Positions 20,576 through 30,805 of a DNA stretch of 64,000 nt are shown here, in pieces. This DNA comes from Prorocentrum cordatum (taxonomy: Eukaryota > Sar > Dinophyceae > Prorocentrales > Prorocentraceae). Both the position numbers and the translations under genes were made by a program. The DNA is taken from contig CAUYUJ010018645.1 in the NCBI GenBank assembly GCA_963575745.1, positions 110,079 through 174,078 on the forward strand. Reading direction: 5' to 3'. How positions within the stretch are numbered: position 1 is the first letter of the stretch; every line of letters begins with the position of its first letter. The notes beneath the pieces were generated by a model that saw only the letters and a program-made list of their open reading frames with translations, had not been told where the DNA came from and did not search any database.

Positions 20576-21640
20576 TCAAAGAGAGAGTGCCTCGTCGATG
20601 GTGTCTTTCAGCGTCTTGCGGAGCGCTTCATCGGGGATTTCCTTAAGAGACTCGTGCCACTGAAATTCCCCATCCTTGATAACACCTATCTGATGATCCA
20701 AGACAAAAAATTTTCGAGTCCGAGAGCAAATCACGTAACTGTCTGAGCGATCTCCCATTGCCTTTTCCAGTGCACTTGAAACTGTCTTGAACAATTTTGC
20801 TGGGCCCCGCTCCTCCTTAGTACTGATTTGTCCACACCAGATCAAATTTTCTAAGTACCCAGGAATCTTGAGATCACGGATCGTAGCTGCCGCTTGAAGT
20901 CCCACTGTAACCGAGCTCCATTTGATCTCAACGCAGCTCCCATATCCAAAAGGAGCAACAATATGCGTGGGCTGGGGAACGTCTGCTCTGCGCAGGATCG
21001 CCCGCGCCTTTTCCAGAGCCTCCTGCTTTTTGAGATTCCAGCCCAAGTTAGTGAGAATAAAGATATCTCTATCTGCTCTTGGGGTGCTGGCCCAAGGCGG
21101 ACCCTTTTTCCTAGAGGGGCCCTGACTAGACTGGCTTTCCAGTTGTTTGGCTGCCATTTCTGCGCGCAGAGACTTCTGCTCCAGTTCGACCGCCAGAATC
21201 CTTTCGTTGAAGGCTTTCTGCACCTCAGTCTCACCTGCCTCAAGGTTGGCAAGCTTTACTTCGTGGTCGTTGATCAGGGTGACGGCTACTGAGAATTCCT
21301 GGGCCAAGGCCTTTTGAGTTCCCAGAACGTCAAGTTGTAATGAGTCGATACGGTCCTTGATGGGAGCGATCTTTTTATCGAGGAGCGACTCGAGTTGCAC
21401 CAAAAAACCGTCAGCCCCTGTGGCTGTTGGGGCAGCCCCTGAAGATATTGAACCATTCTCTCCCAGGCCCGTACCCTTAGCAGAACCCTTGGCCGCCAGT
21501 GTTCTCATAGCTTTCGAGGCCTCTTGCTGATTTTCCTTATCTTCGTCTGCCATCCGAGCGTCGTCTCTCAGTCTTTTCTGCTTATCAATATCTAAAGACA
21601 AGAGCTTTTGCATAGTTTCTCCAATCTGCAAAGTCGGCAT
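20576..21640 (-). CDS. LINE1 ORF1, coiled-coil RNA-binding-type protein
   Basis: About 354 codons from ATG 21640 (MPTLQIGETMQKLLSL) to TGA 20576-20578. This is the first ATG well inside the element; the frame is open upstream into host sequence only by chance. A charged N-terminus (DKQKRLRDDARMADEDKENQQ) is followed by a coiled coil (about residues 90-175: FLVQLESLLDKKIAPIKDRI, VELEQKSLRAEMAAKQLE), then a C-terminal domain (RDIFILTNLGWNLKKQEALEKA) that could be the RNA-binding part. The position and layout match LINE ORF1 proteins. Its frame is the same as ORF2. Confidence 0.7.
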   Translation of the reverse strand: MPTLQIGETMQKLLSLDIDKQKRLRDDARMADEDKENQQEASKAMRTLAAKGSAKGTGLGENGSISSGAAPTATGADGFLVQLESLLDKKIAPIKDRIDSLQLDVLGTQKALAQEFSVAVTLINDHEVKLANLEAGETEVQKAFNERILAVELEQKSLRAEMAAKQLESQSSQGPSRKKGPPWASTPRADRDIFILTNLGWNLKKQEALEKARAILRRADVPQPTHIVAPFGYGSCVEIKWSSVTVGLQAAATIRDLKIPGYLENLIWCGQISTKEERGPAKLFKTVSSALEKAMGDRSDSYVICSRTRKFFVLDHQIGVIKDGEFQWHESLKEIPDEALRKTLKDTIDEALSL

Positions 21641-21952
21641 GGCCGAAAGTGTAAGTACGATCCAATAATCCAAAGTTCGATATGGAAAGCGCCCAATTGA
21701 CAAAACCCAATAAATTCGCGAATTCGCCAAATTGAGTCGATACCCCACCAATGAGAGTGATATCCCACTGATAAATCTCACCGATTGAACCCAAATTGAA
21801 CCAATCTCGCTGACCTCGACGAAGACGGAGGCAGCAATGGCAGCCGGCCCCCCCCCCGGCGGCCCCCCCCGGCGCCCGCCCTCGCGGCCCCCCCGAGCTT
21901 CGGGGCCTTGAGCTTGAGCCTCGGGGCCTTGAGCCTCGGGGCCTTGGGCCTT

Positions 21953-21961
21953 GAGAGGGGG
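21953..21961. repeat. Target-site duplication of LINE1 (right)
   Basis: Second copy of GAGAGGGGG, directly followed by GGGAAGAAGAGG (copy A reads AGGAAGAAGAGG, one substitution). Confidence 0.85.
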
Positions 21962-22677
21962 GGGAAGAAGAGGAGGATGAGGGCGAGGAGGAAGAGGGCA
22001 TGGAGGAGGAAGCGGAGTCAGAGGAGCCTGATGAGCTGATGAGGCTAGAGGAAGAGCACGCAAGGCAGCATCGGAGGCTCTTGCGGGCATTGAATCGCAC
22101 GGAGGCGGCGCAGAGGGGCGTCGAAAGGCACAAGGAGCGCCTTCGGCAGGAGCAGGAGCGCAGGGCAGAGCAGGAGATCATCCGCCTGAGGCGGGCGCAA
22201 CAACAGCAGAGGGACGCCGCGCTGAGGCGGGAGGCAGAGGCCCGCCTGGAGCTGCAGAGGGCAGCAGAGGCCGCCGAAGCGCAGGCGAGGACGAGGCTGC
22301 TGGCTGCCGAAGCGGCCGCGCGGAGGGCGGAAGAGGCGGCCAAGGCTGCCAAGGATGCGGAGGACGCAGCGCGGGCCAAGGAGGAAGCGGAGCAGAAACA
22401 GAAACGAGAGGCAGAGGAGCGGCAGGCGGCAGAGACGGCAGCGCCAGAAGCGGCAACACCAGAGCAGCCAGAGACGGGCGCAGCAACGGCGGACGCAGCC
22501 AGGGCGGACGCGGAGAACGCAGACAACAAAAAGAAGGACCCCAAAGCAAAAAAAAGGCCCCGCGCGGACCAGGCGGGGGGCAGACCCTCGAAAGGAGGGA
22601 GGGGCGACAAAGACAAGGACAAGGACACTGAGAAGGACAAGGGCAAGCGCCCGAAGGCGACCTCTAAGAGGGGCTAG

Positions 22678-23978
22678 GACCGCTTCTCCATCCTCCTGGT
22701 CACTCTTCCTCCTGCTCCTGCTTGTCGCCCGCCCTCCTCCTTGTCCATATCCCTCTTGCTTCTGCTCTTCCTCCTTGTCAATCTTCCTCCTGCACCCCCA
22801 TCCGCCCCAGGACGGCGCGCCCTGAGCCGCGGGGCGACCGCGTCGGCGACGGCGCCGACATCCATATACATTTGCGCGGCCTCTCGCGCCAGAATAGAGG
22901 CGGTACGGGTTAAGGGGACTCTGATTGACTGTGGCCCCTTCATTGCAGGGGCGCGCGCGGCTGCCCCTGGCAGAGGGGACGGGCGATCACGAAACCGATT
23001 ATCTTAAGGGGAAATTCTCTTTGGAGAATTCTCTTAAGAGAATTCTCTTAAGAGAATTCTCTTAAGAGAATTCTCTAAGAGAATTCTCTTAAGAGAATTG
23101 TGTGGATGTCTCAGGCAAAACCAACAATTCTCTTAAGAGAATTCTCTTAAGAGAATTCTCTTAAGAGAATTCTCTTAAGAGAATCTCTCTCAAGGTCGCT
23201 TGCAGTGCACCCCCCCTCGCTGCATGGGGGCCAGACGAGTCCCGCTGAGGGGCGAAACGCCCCTGGCTGAGGGTGGGGGGGGGAGGGGGCGGGGCTGGGC
23301 CGTATCTGACGGGCCCCCTAGGGGGGTTGGGGGGCGCGGTGTTCCTGATTGAGGGGGGCCCCTGAAACATCTTTGACGGGCCCCTTGCGGAGGGGCACCG
23401 CCGTCCTTTACTGAGGGTGAGCCCCTTTAATGAGGGGGGGCAGTGTGAGCAGGGGCAGCAGGGGGGAGCAGTAGCATTGCATCATGGGTGAGTCGTTCGG
23501 GCCCCTGTGCTTGCCTGCCGCGCAAAGCAATCCAGAGAGGGGGGTGCCCCTTTTTGAGGGGGCGCGCACCCCTTACTGAGGGGGAGGCCCTGGCACACCC
23601 CCTCCCCCCCCCGCCTCACCGCTGATGAGGTAGCACCCCTTCTCTTCGAGGGGGAGGAGGCGACCGCGTGGGTTGCGAGCCCCTTCGAGGGGAGAGAAAC
23701 GAACCCCTGGCTGAGGGGAAGGCTCGACGATACTGAAATGTACCACCACACACGCCACACCCACAGCACCACACCACACCCACACGCACCACTGAAGTGC
23801 GCGGGGAAGGCCCCCGACGATCTACTTGCCATTCGCAGGCGTTTCGGCTGCCGCAGGGCATTTCGATTTTGCTGCTGTATCCCAAATTTCAGGGGTCAGT
23901 CCCGCGGCAGCCATGCCCGCCCCAGGAGTAGTCTCTCCTCTGCTCCTGCTGGGCACTCTCCTCACACCGTTGCGCAGC
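22678..23978. other. C-D spacer of copy B
   Basis: Equivalent to 4358-5559: expanded palindromic arrays, many mini-hairpins (23215-23420, 23540-23720) and the ACCACACC tract. No gene supported. Confidence 0.55.
23013..23184. repeat. Expanded TTCTCTTAAGAGAA palindrome array (copy B)
   Basis: Two blocks (about 23013-23099 and 23127-23184) flank the same spacer as in copy A. Several units have been gained, and one unit is shortened (TTCTCTAAGAGAA). Confidence 0.9.
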
Positions 23979-25253
23979 ATGGCGCCGAAGAAGAAGATCG
24001 AGGGCCAGGGCGCACCAGCGGCGAAGAAGTCGAAGGCGGCCCCGAAGGGGCACGGGCTCGACAAGCAGGAGGCCGACAAGATGAGGGCGTGGCTCAAGTA
24101 CCAGTCGGAGAAGAAGGACGGCAGCGGGAAACCTACGAGCACAGCAGAATCCGCCAGAGCAGCCCAGGCGCTTTGGAACGGGATGAAGGACCCAGCCGAT
24201 CGGAAGCGTTTCTTGCAGACCTTCGCGAGTGACAAGGATAAGACACTTGACTGGTTGGCCACCTTCGAAGAGAGATGCACGAATGAAGAGGTGCACACGC
24301 GCTCTGCCAAGAAAGGGTACCGGAATGTATCGCAGGCACTGGCCCTCAAGAACCTCACCATCAAAGACTTTGCGAACATCCAGGAAGCCACTGCCTTCGT
24401 GCAGGAATGGTGGGAGGAGAACAGCGAAGAGCATGGCACCAAAGAAGAATTCCCCATCAAGGAAGATGTCAAGGACAGGCCTCTGTGGAAGGAGTGGTAC
24501 TTCGTCGAGCGCAACATGGACGATGACCAGCTGGTGACGAAGGACTCGCGCACCTTCAAGGGGACGTCCAACCTGAAGAACCTGAAGCAACTCGAAGCTG
24601 CAGGCATCAGGATGGCCGAGCTCCCGTCGTCCAGCGCTTCGGGGTCGGGTGGGGGCGGCGAGGTGAAGATCGAGAATCCGCACTGGCCAGAGATCGTGAG
24701 TAAGAAGGACGAGATCGCGCGCCGTCCTCGGCAGCCGCCCCCTGCCCTTCCATCTCTGGTGCTCTGCCAGACCCCTCCCAGAGGGGGGCCCTCTCCCCCG
24801 CCACGCCCCCGCCGCCCCTCCTGGAGGGGATGGCGATAGAAACTGGTTCGTATCCGTTCTGTCGTGCGTTGTTTGCGTTGAAAAGCATGTCGGCGCATTG
24901 CTTGTTTATGATCCCTACCAAGGCAAATGCTGGTCAAGTATCAGAAGGAGCTGAAGTTCCTAAAGCACACGAAGAATCAGTTGCTCGCGAAGGCTGGGGA
25001 TCAGGATCAGAAGGACCGTCAGAGCTTCCAGAACTGGGCCAATGAGTGCAAGAAGTGCGTGGACAATGCGGACCAGCACGAGACGGCGATGGAGGTTCTG
25101 ATTGCGAAAATTGAGGGCGCTGATTCTGTCGGCAAGGACACGGACATGTACGATAAGCTGAAGAATGAGGTCCAGGCCGCCTACAACACACACGAGCACA
25201 TGTACGAGGGCATTCAGCTCTCGGTCAAGCGCTTCAAGAAGTTCCTCAATTGA
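23979..25253 (+). CDS. Gene D (copy B): NLS-bearing protein, open in this copy
   Basis: ATG 23979 (MAPKKKIEG). Exon 1 is open to about 24700 and includes WYFVERNMDDDQL and the region interrupted in copy A (VQEWWEENSEEHG). A probable intron (about 24700-24929) starts at GTGAGTAAG and holds a mini-hairpin-like CCCCTCCCAGAGGGG. Exon 2 (about 24930-25253, TGA) is LVKYQKELKFLKHTKNQLL to KRFKKFLN, mostly helical with charged heptads. Total about 340 residues. The N-terminal basic patches suggest nuclear action. The family is unknown to me; being kept in both copies suggests a role in the element. Confidence 0.65.
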
Positions 25254-25619
25254 GCTGCGGCCCTACATCTACATCTACATATCAGTATTTACATGCATAT
25301 ATGCAGTAGGGTTTGAGATGCTCTGCCTCGCCCGACGACGCGCATGCAGCGCTGCCTTTCCGACGCCCGTGGGAAAACGAGAACTTGCCGCTTCCTCTGC
25401 CAGGGGTGCCCCTTCGTGAGGGGCCGCGTGTTTCTGGGTTTGCCAGTAAAGAAGCCCCCCTCATCGCAGGGGCGTGGGGGGAGGGGGGGGCGGGGGGGAG
25501 GGGGGCTTGGTATCATCAGGAGGGGAGTAGCAGGAGGGGAGGGGCATGAAAGGGATTGAAGGAGGGCGCGGAGGAGGGGCGCGGGAAAGGGCAAGGGCCC
25601 CTTGCCTCAGCCGCGCATG

Positions 25620-25644
25620 TCCGTAGCCACTGCAGTGGCTCAAG
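25620..25644 (+). other. Possible spliced-leader relic upstream of gene E (copy B)
   Basis: TCCGTAGCCA and GGCTCAAG, the first 10 and last 8 bases of DinoSL, flank CTGCAGT in place of TTTT. It lies 39 bp before ATG 25684 in the sense direction, where an SL would sit if the gene had passed through mRNA. The AGCCACTGCAGTGGCT palindrome is an alternative explanation. Confidence 0.45.
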
Positions 25645-25683
25645 GCCGCCGCGCTCGCGCCTGTCTCCCGCGGGCCCCGCGGG

Positions 25684-27563
25684 ATGCTTTCCAGGCGGCG
25701 GTTGCCTTATGACAGGTTGGGCTTGCCGCCGGAGAGGCGGCTGAGAGCGAACGCGCAGGACCTGATAAGCAGCAACGTGGTCAGCGGGCAGCGCGGCGCT
25801 CAGCTGATCAATGACTGCGTCTCTGCATCTGCGACAGGTCTCTCCGACCTGCACACTACGGAGTCAACGTCGGGCATGAAAAACGCTGCCAGGAAGTTCA
25901 GGCGGGATTTCTTCAGGAAAGGGTGGCCTCCGCTCTATCACTGCCAGGTGAGGGGCTGGGACCCCAAGTCTGAAACAGAACAACTGATGGACTTAGCGAT
26001 GATGCTTCCTCACGAAATACTTCATCAACTTCATCATTTTGGCGAGCGGAGCGTGCTACTGGAGACGTCGAGTCTCGACGGCGTGTCTCTGCGCCACGTG
26101 CAAAGAGCCAGGGCGGAGAGTGGTTGCAACGACCTGGTGGCCCTGGGCGTGTGGCAGGACGGGGTCCCTTGCTTTTGGGACCGATCGATGAGCGCAGAGA
26201 TCATCAGCCTCATGTTGCCAGGGGCTGCGGGGCGCTGGAAAAACCTGCGGGTCCCAATCACAGCGTTCCTCAAAGAGCACGTGGGCCCCAACACATTTGA
26301 TGATGTTTTTGCAGTGGTGCAGTGGAGCTTTGTTCACTTGGCTGCGAAGCGCTGGCCGGCGGCACGGCACGACGGCTCTCCCTTCGGCGCGCAGGACGCC
26401 TGGAGGAAGCGCCGACAAGTGGCCGATGCAACCCTACCAATTGGCGGAGTGCTTTGCCAGATCAAAGGGGACTGGAAGATGATGAAGGAGGTGCTCAAGC
26501 TACCTGGCTGGCAAGATGACGAAGTATGCTTCCTGTGCAACATCAAGAAGGACGAGGCCATGGGAGCGCAACACATCAGGGGAGGAAGGAAATCCCCTCT
26601 GGGAGGGGGTGCGTCGTCGTCGTTTTGCGGCCCCTTCCAGGGGGGGTGGAGGAGGAGGGGGAGGAGGGGTGGAGGAGGAGGAGGAGGAGGAGGAGGAGGA
26701 GGAGTGTTTTTGGCTACTCCCCGCAGGTGAAATCGCAGACTGGGAGAGACGCGCCGTGGAGAACGCACCGACGCACATGGCCAGAAGTCCTTGCGAAGAT
26801 TATCGTTTCAGGCGAGCAGGTGTGCCCTCTCTTCCAAGTGCCGTATGCGAACGAAAAGTTGCTGAAGCTAGATTGGTTACACGTTGTTGATCTTGGAGTA
26901 GCGGCTGACTTCATAGGGGGCTTGCTATGGTATCTTGTAACGCACAAAAAGGTGGCTGGAACTACCCAGAAAGGCCGCGTCTCCACACTACATGGTCATT
27001 TGATGGCGTTCTACGACAGGCAGCCGCCAGGTGAGAAGACCAGCCGCCTATCGAGACTGACGCGGGGCGTTGTGAAAGGAAAAAAAGCAACGACGGCTAA
27101 GATGAGGTGCGGCGCGGGGATGCTCAGGCACATGGTTCCATGGGCATTGGAGATGGCGGAGGCTTTCCTTGATAGGAGGAATGGCGTCGACGAGCGGGCA
27201 GCTGTAGAATCGTCCATTCACGCAGGGATGAAAAGCTTATGTCGGTGTTACGAGGCACTCTCTGACAATCACCCATTTGCTGTGGACATTCTTAGAGAGC
27301 ATTCGAGTAAGTTTGCCACGCAGACGGCCGCTTTGCAAGACGCGCTTCCTGCCCATTTTAAAGTGAAGCCTAAAATGCACATGTTTCTGGAGCTGTGCAT
27401 GGGCGGCGGTGAACCAGCGAAGCACTGGAACTATAGGGATGAGGATTTCGGTGGATCTGTAGCTGCATTTGGCCGAAGGAGGGGCCAAAGGAGGTCCATG
27501 AGAGCGTTTTCGGTGGCATGCATCTCTAAGTTCTGCGGCCAGCCGATTGTGCGCATGCTTTGA
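25684..27563 (+). CDS. Gene E (copy B): transposase-like protein, intact
   Basis: Exon 1 from ATG 25684 to about 26575. The intron (about 26580-26735) has two mini-hairpins and a (GGA)n tract longer than in copy A. Exon 2 runs from about 26736 to TGA 27563. Together about 570 residues. Motifs: CFLC near the end of exon 1, LDWLHVVDLGVAADFIGG, MRCGAGMLRHMVPWAL, KPKMHMFLELC, YRDEDFGGSVA and a basic FGRRRGQRR near the C-terminus. The DWLH..DLG box recalls TNP2/Plavaka-like transposases. It is the best candidate for the enzyme that would act on the TIRs. It is open throughout, unlike copy A. Confidence 0.6.
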
Positions 27564-27748
27564 AAAGAACGCTTCTGTGTGTATCGTTGTCATTCATTGC
27601 TGTCGGCTCAAATATATGTTGGACCCCTCCCAGTGGGGCGAGCGCGAGCATGGGCGCTGAAGCCCCGTTTGCCCCAAAACGGCGGGTCGAACTATTTTCG
27701 GCGCGCCCGAACTATAGATCGACCCGCAGAAAAGTATAACCCCCGCAT

Positions 27749-27788
27749 TATAGTTCGACCCCGCACTATAGATCGACCTTGGAGTCTC
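27749..27788 (-). repeat. Right TIR of copy B
   Basis: Reverse complement of 9451-9490, exact over 40 bp. The inverted identity runs on a few bases into CGCCTT/AAGGCG outside. Confidence 0.9.
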
Positions 27789-29060
27789 AAGGCGGGACCC
27801 GGGACCGGCGCGCGACCCGGCACTCCCGACCCGGGACCGGCGCGGGACCCGGGACGCGGCACCGGCGCGGGACCCCGGGACCCGGGACCGGCGCGAGACC
27901 CGGGACCTGGGACCGGCGCGGGACCCCGGACCCGGGACCGGCGCGGGACCCGGGGGACCCCGGGGGACTTGGGACCCGGGACCGGCGCAGAACCCGGGAC
28001 TCAGGGCCCGCGACTCGGTACCGGCGCGCGACCCGGGACCCGCGACCTTGCGGCGCGGGATCTGGGACCCAGGATCGGCGCGGGACCCGGGACTCGGGAC
28101 CGGCGACCCGGGACCCGGGACTGGCGCGAGACCCGGGACCGGGGACCGGCGCGGGACCCGCGACCAGGACCAGCGCGGGACCTGGGACCGGCGCGGGACC
28201 CGGGACCCGGGACCCGGGACCCGGGACCCGGGACCCGGGACCGGCGCGGGACCCCGGACCCGCGCGGGACCCGGGACCCGGCCGGGACCAAGGACCGGCG
28301 CGCGACCCGGCACTCCCGACCCGCGGGACCGACGCGGGACCCGGGACGCGGCACCGGCGCGGGACCCGACCCTGGACCGGCGCGGGTCCCGAGACCCGGG
28401 AACGGCGCGAGACCCGGGACCCGGAACCGGCGCGGGACCTGGGACCCGGGACCGGCGCTGGACCCGGGACCTAGGACCCGGAACCGGCGCGAGATCCGCG
28501 ACCGGGGACCAACGCGACACCCGGGAGACGGGACCGGCGCGAAACCCGGGACCCGGGACCGGCGCAAGACCCGGACCCGGACCGGCGCGGGACCCGGGAC
28601 CCGGAACCCGGGACCGGCGCGGGACTCGGGACCCGGGACTCCGAAACCCGGGACCGGCGCCGGACTCCAGACCGGCGCCGGACGCGGGACCCGCGACCCG
28701 GGACCGGCGCGGGACCCGAAACCCGGGACCAGCGCAGGACGTGAGACCCAGGACCCGGGACCAGCGCGAGACCTGGGACCCGGGACCGGCGCAGAACCCG
28801 GGACCCGTGACCCGGGACCGGCGCGGGACCCAGGACCCGGGACCCGGGGCTCGGGACCGGCGCGTAACCCAGGACCTGGGACCCGGGACCGGCGCGGGAC
28901 CCGGGACCCGGGACCGGCTCGGGACCCAGGACCCGGGACCCGGGACCGGCGCGGGACCCGGGACCCGGGACCTGCGCGAGACCCGGGAAGCGGGACCGGC
29001 GCGAAACCCGGTGCGCCGGTCCGGGTCCAGGGTCCTGCATGCGCCGGTCCCGGGTCCCGG
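27789..29060. repeat. GC satellite block, about 1.27 kb
   Basis: Imperfect tandem array of GGGACCC, GGGACC and GGCGC words, in which GGACCGGCGCGGGACCC recurs. Long frames on both strands (Pro/Gly/Arg/Asp repeats) are artefacts of a roughly 6/12-bp periodicity. It is continuous in type with the satellite at 1-98 and 9367-9450. Confidence 0.9.
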
Positions 29061-29395
29061 GACCGATGAGACCTCGCGCGCCCCTCTTGGGACTCTCCTG
29101 AAGCCCATTTTGGTTTCTCTGGGACCCCTCTTGGAACCCTCGTAAGGCCCGGTTGGAAATCTCTTGGAGCCAGAAGAGCCGACCCAGACAGTGTGAGAGG
29201 GCTCTCGAGGGGCACCAGGAGTGGGACAAGAGGACCCCAAGAGGGCTCCAGGAGGAGCGCGCCAGGTCTCATCGAGAACAGCGGTTCGATGAGACCTGGG
29301 CCTCCTTCTCTTAGAGCCCTCTTGAGGCTATCTTGAAGCCCTCTAAGGGCTCTCTATTAGCCCCTAGACGGGGCCAGGACAGGGCGGGCCGGTCC
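29000..29395 (+). repeat. Dispersed 0.4-kb repeat, copy 1
   Basis: Nearly identical to 45172-45574, including its GC-satellite-like left end. Contains a hairpin at 29262-29299 with stems CCAGGTCTCATCGA and TCGATGAGACCTGG, and CTCTTGGAGCC-type words. No open gene is supported. Confidence 0.85.
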
Positions 29396-30620
29396 TCGAG
29401 GAACGACGAGACGCTCTCGGAGGAGAAAAAAAAGGATCAGGAGAGGAAGCACGTTTTTTGCCACAAAAAAACGAATTTGGGGGAACAAAACGTAGAGCAG
29501 GAGGAAGAAGAGGAGATGAGGGAGGAGTAGGAGGACACCGAGGCGGGAAAGGAGGAGCGGAAAGCGCACGAGAAGGAGGAGGAGAAGGAAGAGGATGCGG
29601 GAGGAGGAGGAGAAGCAAGAAGAGGAGGAGTAGGAGGATTAAGAGCGCCCAGGATCGGCGGCACTGGCCGGAGGCCACTACAATAAAAGCATGTTGCCTC
29701 TTCCTTCATCAGCAGTGCCGCGTTCGTGCCACGATGATTGCACATCCTCGTCGTCTGTAGGCAAGGGAATCCGAAATTCTGACCTACAGGGCAGAATATA
29801 TGAAGTAAAAGATGAACTGAACATGATGGCGTTGCCATGTCGCAGCGTTTGAGCTAATCACGGGCGGAGGGGAGAGGAGGAGGAGGAGGAGGAGGAGGAG
29901 GAGGAGGAGGAGGAGGAGGGAGGAGGGAGGAGGGAGGAGGAGGGAGGAGGAGGAGGAGGAGGACGAGGACGAGGAGGAGGAATCGAGGCGCAGCGGGTCG
30001 GATGCGGGGGCGGCCCCGCTGGCCCGCCGCCCCCCAGCTGCGCGGGGCACCGCGCGCCGCCGCTGCGGAGGGTGCGGCCAGGGAGGGCCGCTCGTGCCGG
30101 GGGCCTTCCAGGGCGCCCCTCGCGCCACTCGCAGCCGGCCTCGAGCGCGCCCCCATCCCGGAGATTGACAAGCCAAGAGTCGACGGCAGTCTTGAGATTA
30201 ACAAGCCAAAATGTCCATTATTCCCTTCCAGAGATGCTTTCCCCTCGCTCCTCCTTCTCTTCCACGCCCTCCCCCATGAGACCGCGCCCTCGCGCGCGGA
30301 ATGCGAGATTGCCGCGCCCGCATTGCACGAGGAAGCTGTCAACGACAATCTTAAGGATGCGCCCTCAGAAACGGAGGGACACCCTAAGATCGGCATGGAG
30401 ATGAGGCGATGCCACTCATATGGGGCAGGGATATGTTCCGGGCTGGTGAACTCGTGCGTCGAAGCTGCGTCGAGCGTCCGTCGATATCGAGCCGACGTTG
30501 AGTCTAATCTGAGTCGAGCGTGAGTCGAAGTGGGGTCGAACAGATCCGTCAGGTGGGCCCCAGTAAGGTCCCCGAAACGAGCACCTAACCAAGGGGTCGC
30601 GCTCACGGGCAAAAATATGT
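29396..30620. repeat. Purine-rich and (GAG)n region without a gene
   Basis: GAGGAGGA-rich sequence from 29480 to 29640 and a dense (GAG)n tract at about 29878-29985. A moderately GC-rich stretch follows (30000-30540) with open but unremarkable frames. I see no supportable gene. Confidence 0.6.
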
Positions 30621-30805
30621 CACATGAATCCCTTGCAAAATATACCACTCAGGCCACACGTGCGCACAGGTCGAAATCATACCAAACACAATAGGTCTGC
30701 AAGGATTTCAACATATTACTCCGACGCTAGGACCCCACATGATGATATCCGTGGTAAAAGTTGTGCGTGGCAATCGAAGGCTAACGATGGAGATGCTGCT
30801 AAGAG

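Larger units (their letters stand above)
12969..21952 (-). mobile_element. LINE1: 8984-bp non-LTR retrotransposon nested in copy B
   Basis: Boundaries come directly from comparison with copy A, which is the empty site. The insertion is flanked by 9-bp GAGAGGGGG repeats. It lies on the minus strand, 5' end at 21952. The 3' end at 12969 has a short (ATC)n tail (ATGATGATGATGAC on the plus strand), not poly(A). Order: 5' leader about 310 bp, ORF1 (21640-20576), ORF2 with endonuclease and reverse transcriptase (20575-17624), a third ORF overlapping the ORF2 end, then about 3.4 kb with one long ORF and decayed frames. Base composition is clearly less GC-rich than the host element and the mini-hairpins are essentially absent, which confirms a separate origin. 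Confidence 0.9.
12749..22677 (+). pseudogene. Gene C (copy B), split by a LINE insertion
   Basis: The 5' part (12749-12968) has the Pro/Ala/Gln-rich segment and ends in the codons ...GAREG. The 3' part (21953-22677) resumes in the acidic block and contains the coiled coil and Lys-rich tail to TAG 22677. Between them is the 8984-bp LINE on the minus strand. Compared with copy A, the coiled coil has a few-residue insertions and deletions (ARRAEEAAKAAKDAED). Confidence 0.75.
9451..27788 (+). mobile_element. Copy B of the multigene TIR element, with a nested LINE
   Basis: Bounded by the same 40-bp TIR at 9451-9490 and 27749-27788. It is collinear with copy A: 9451-12968 corresponds to the first 3.6 kb, and 21953-27788 to the rest. 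The middle, 12969-21952, is a LINE on the other strand. Without the LINE, copy B is about 9.35 kb. Genes B, D and E are open here, while A has a 4-nt deletion and C is split by the LINE. Sequence differences from copy A are scattered substitutions and repeat-length changes, so the two copies are old enough to have diverged slightly. Confidence 0.75.

Noticed and set aside
27579-29272. Very long frames (up to about 550 codons) on both strands through 27.6-29.3 kb
   Set aside because: Products of the GGGACC/GGCGC satellite; Arg/Gly/Pro/Asp repeats in several frames at once.
30002-30523. 173-codon plus-strand frame
   Set aside because: GC-rich, no recognisable features, an overlapping frame on the other strand is as long, and no duplicate copy is available to test it.
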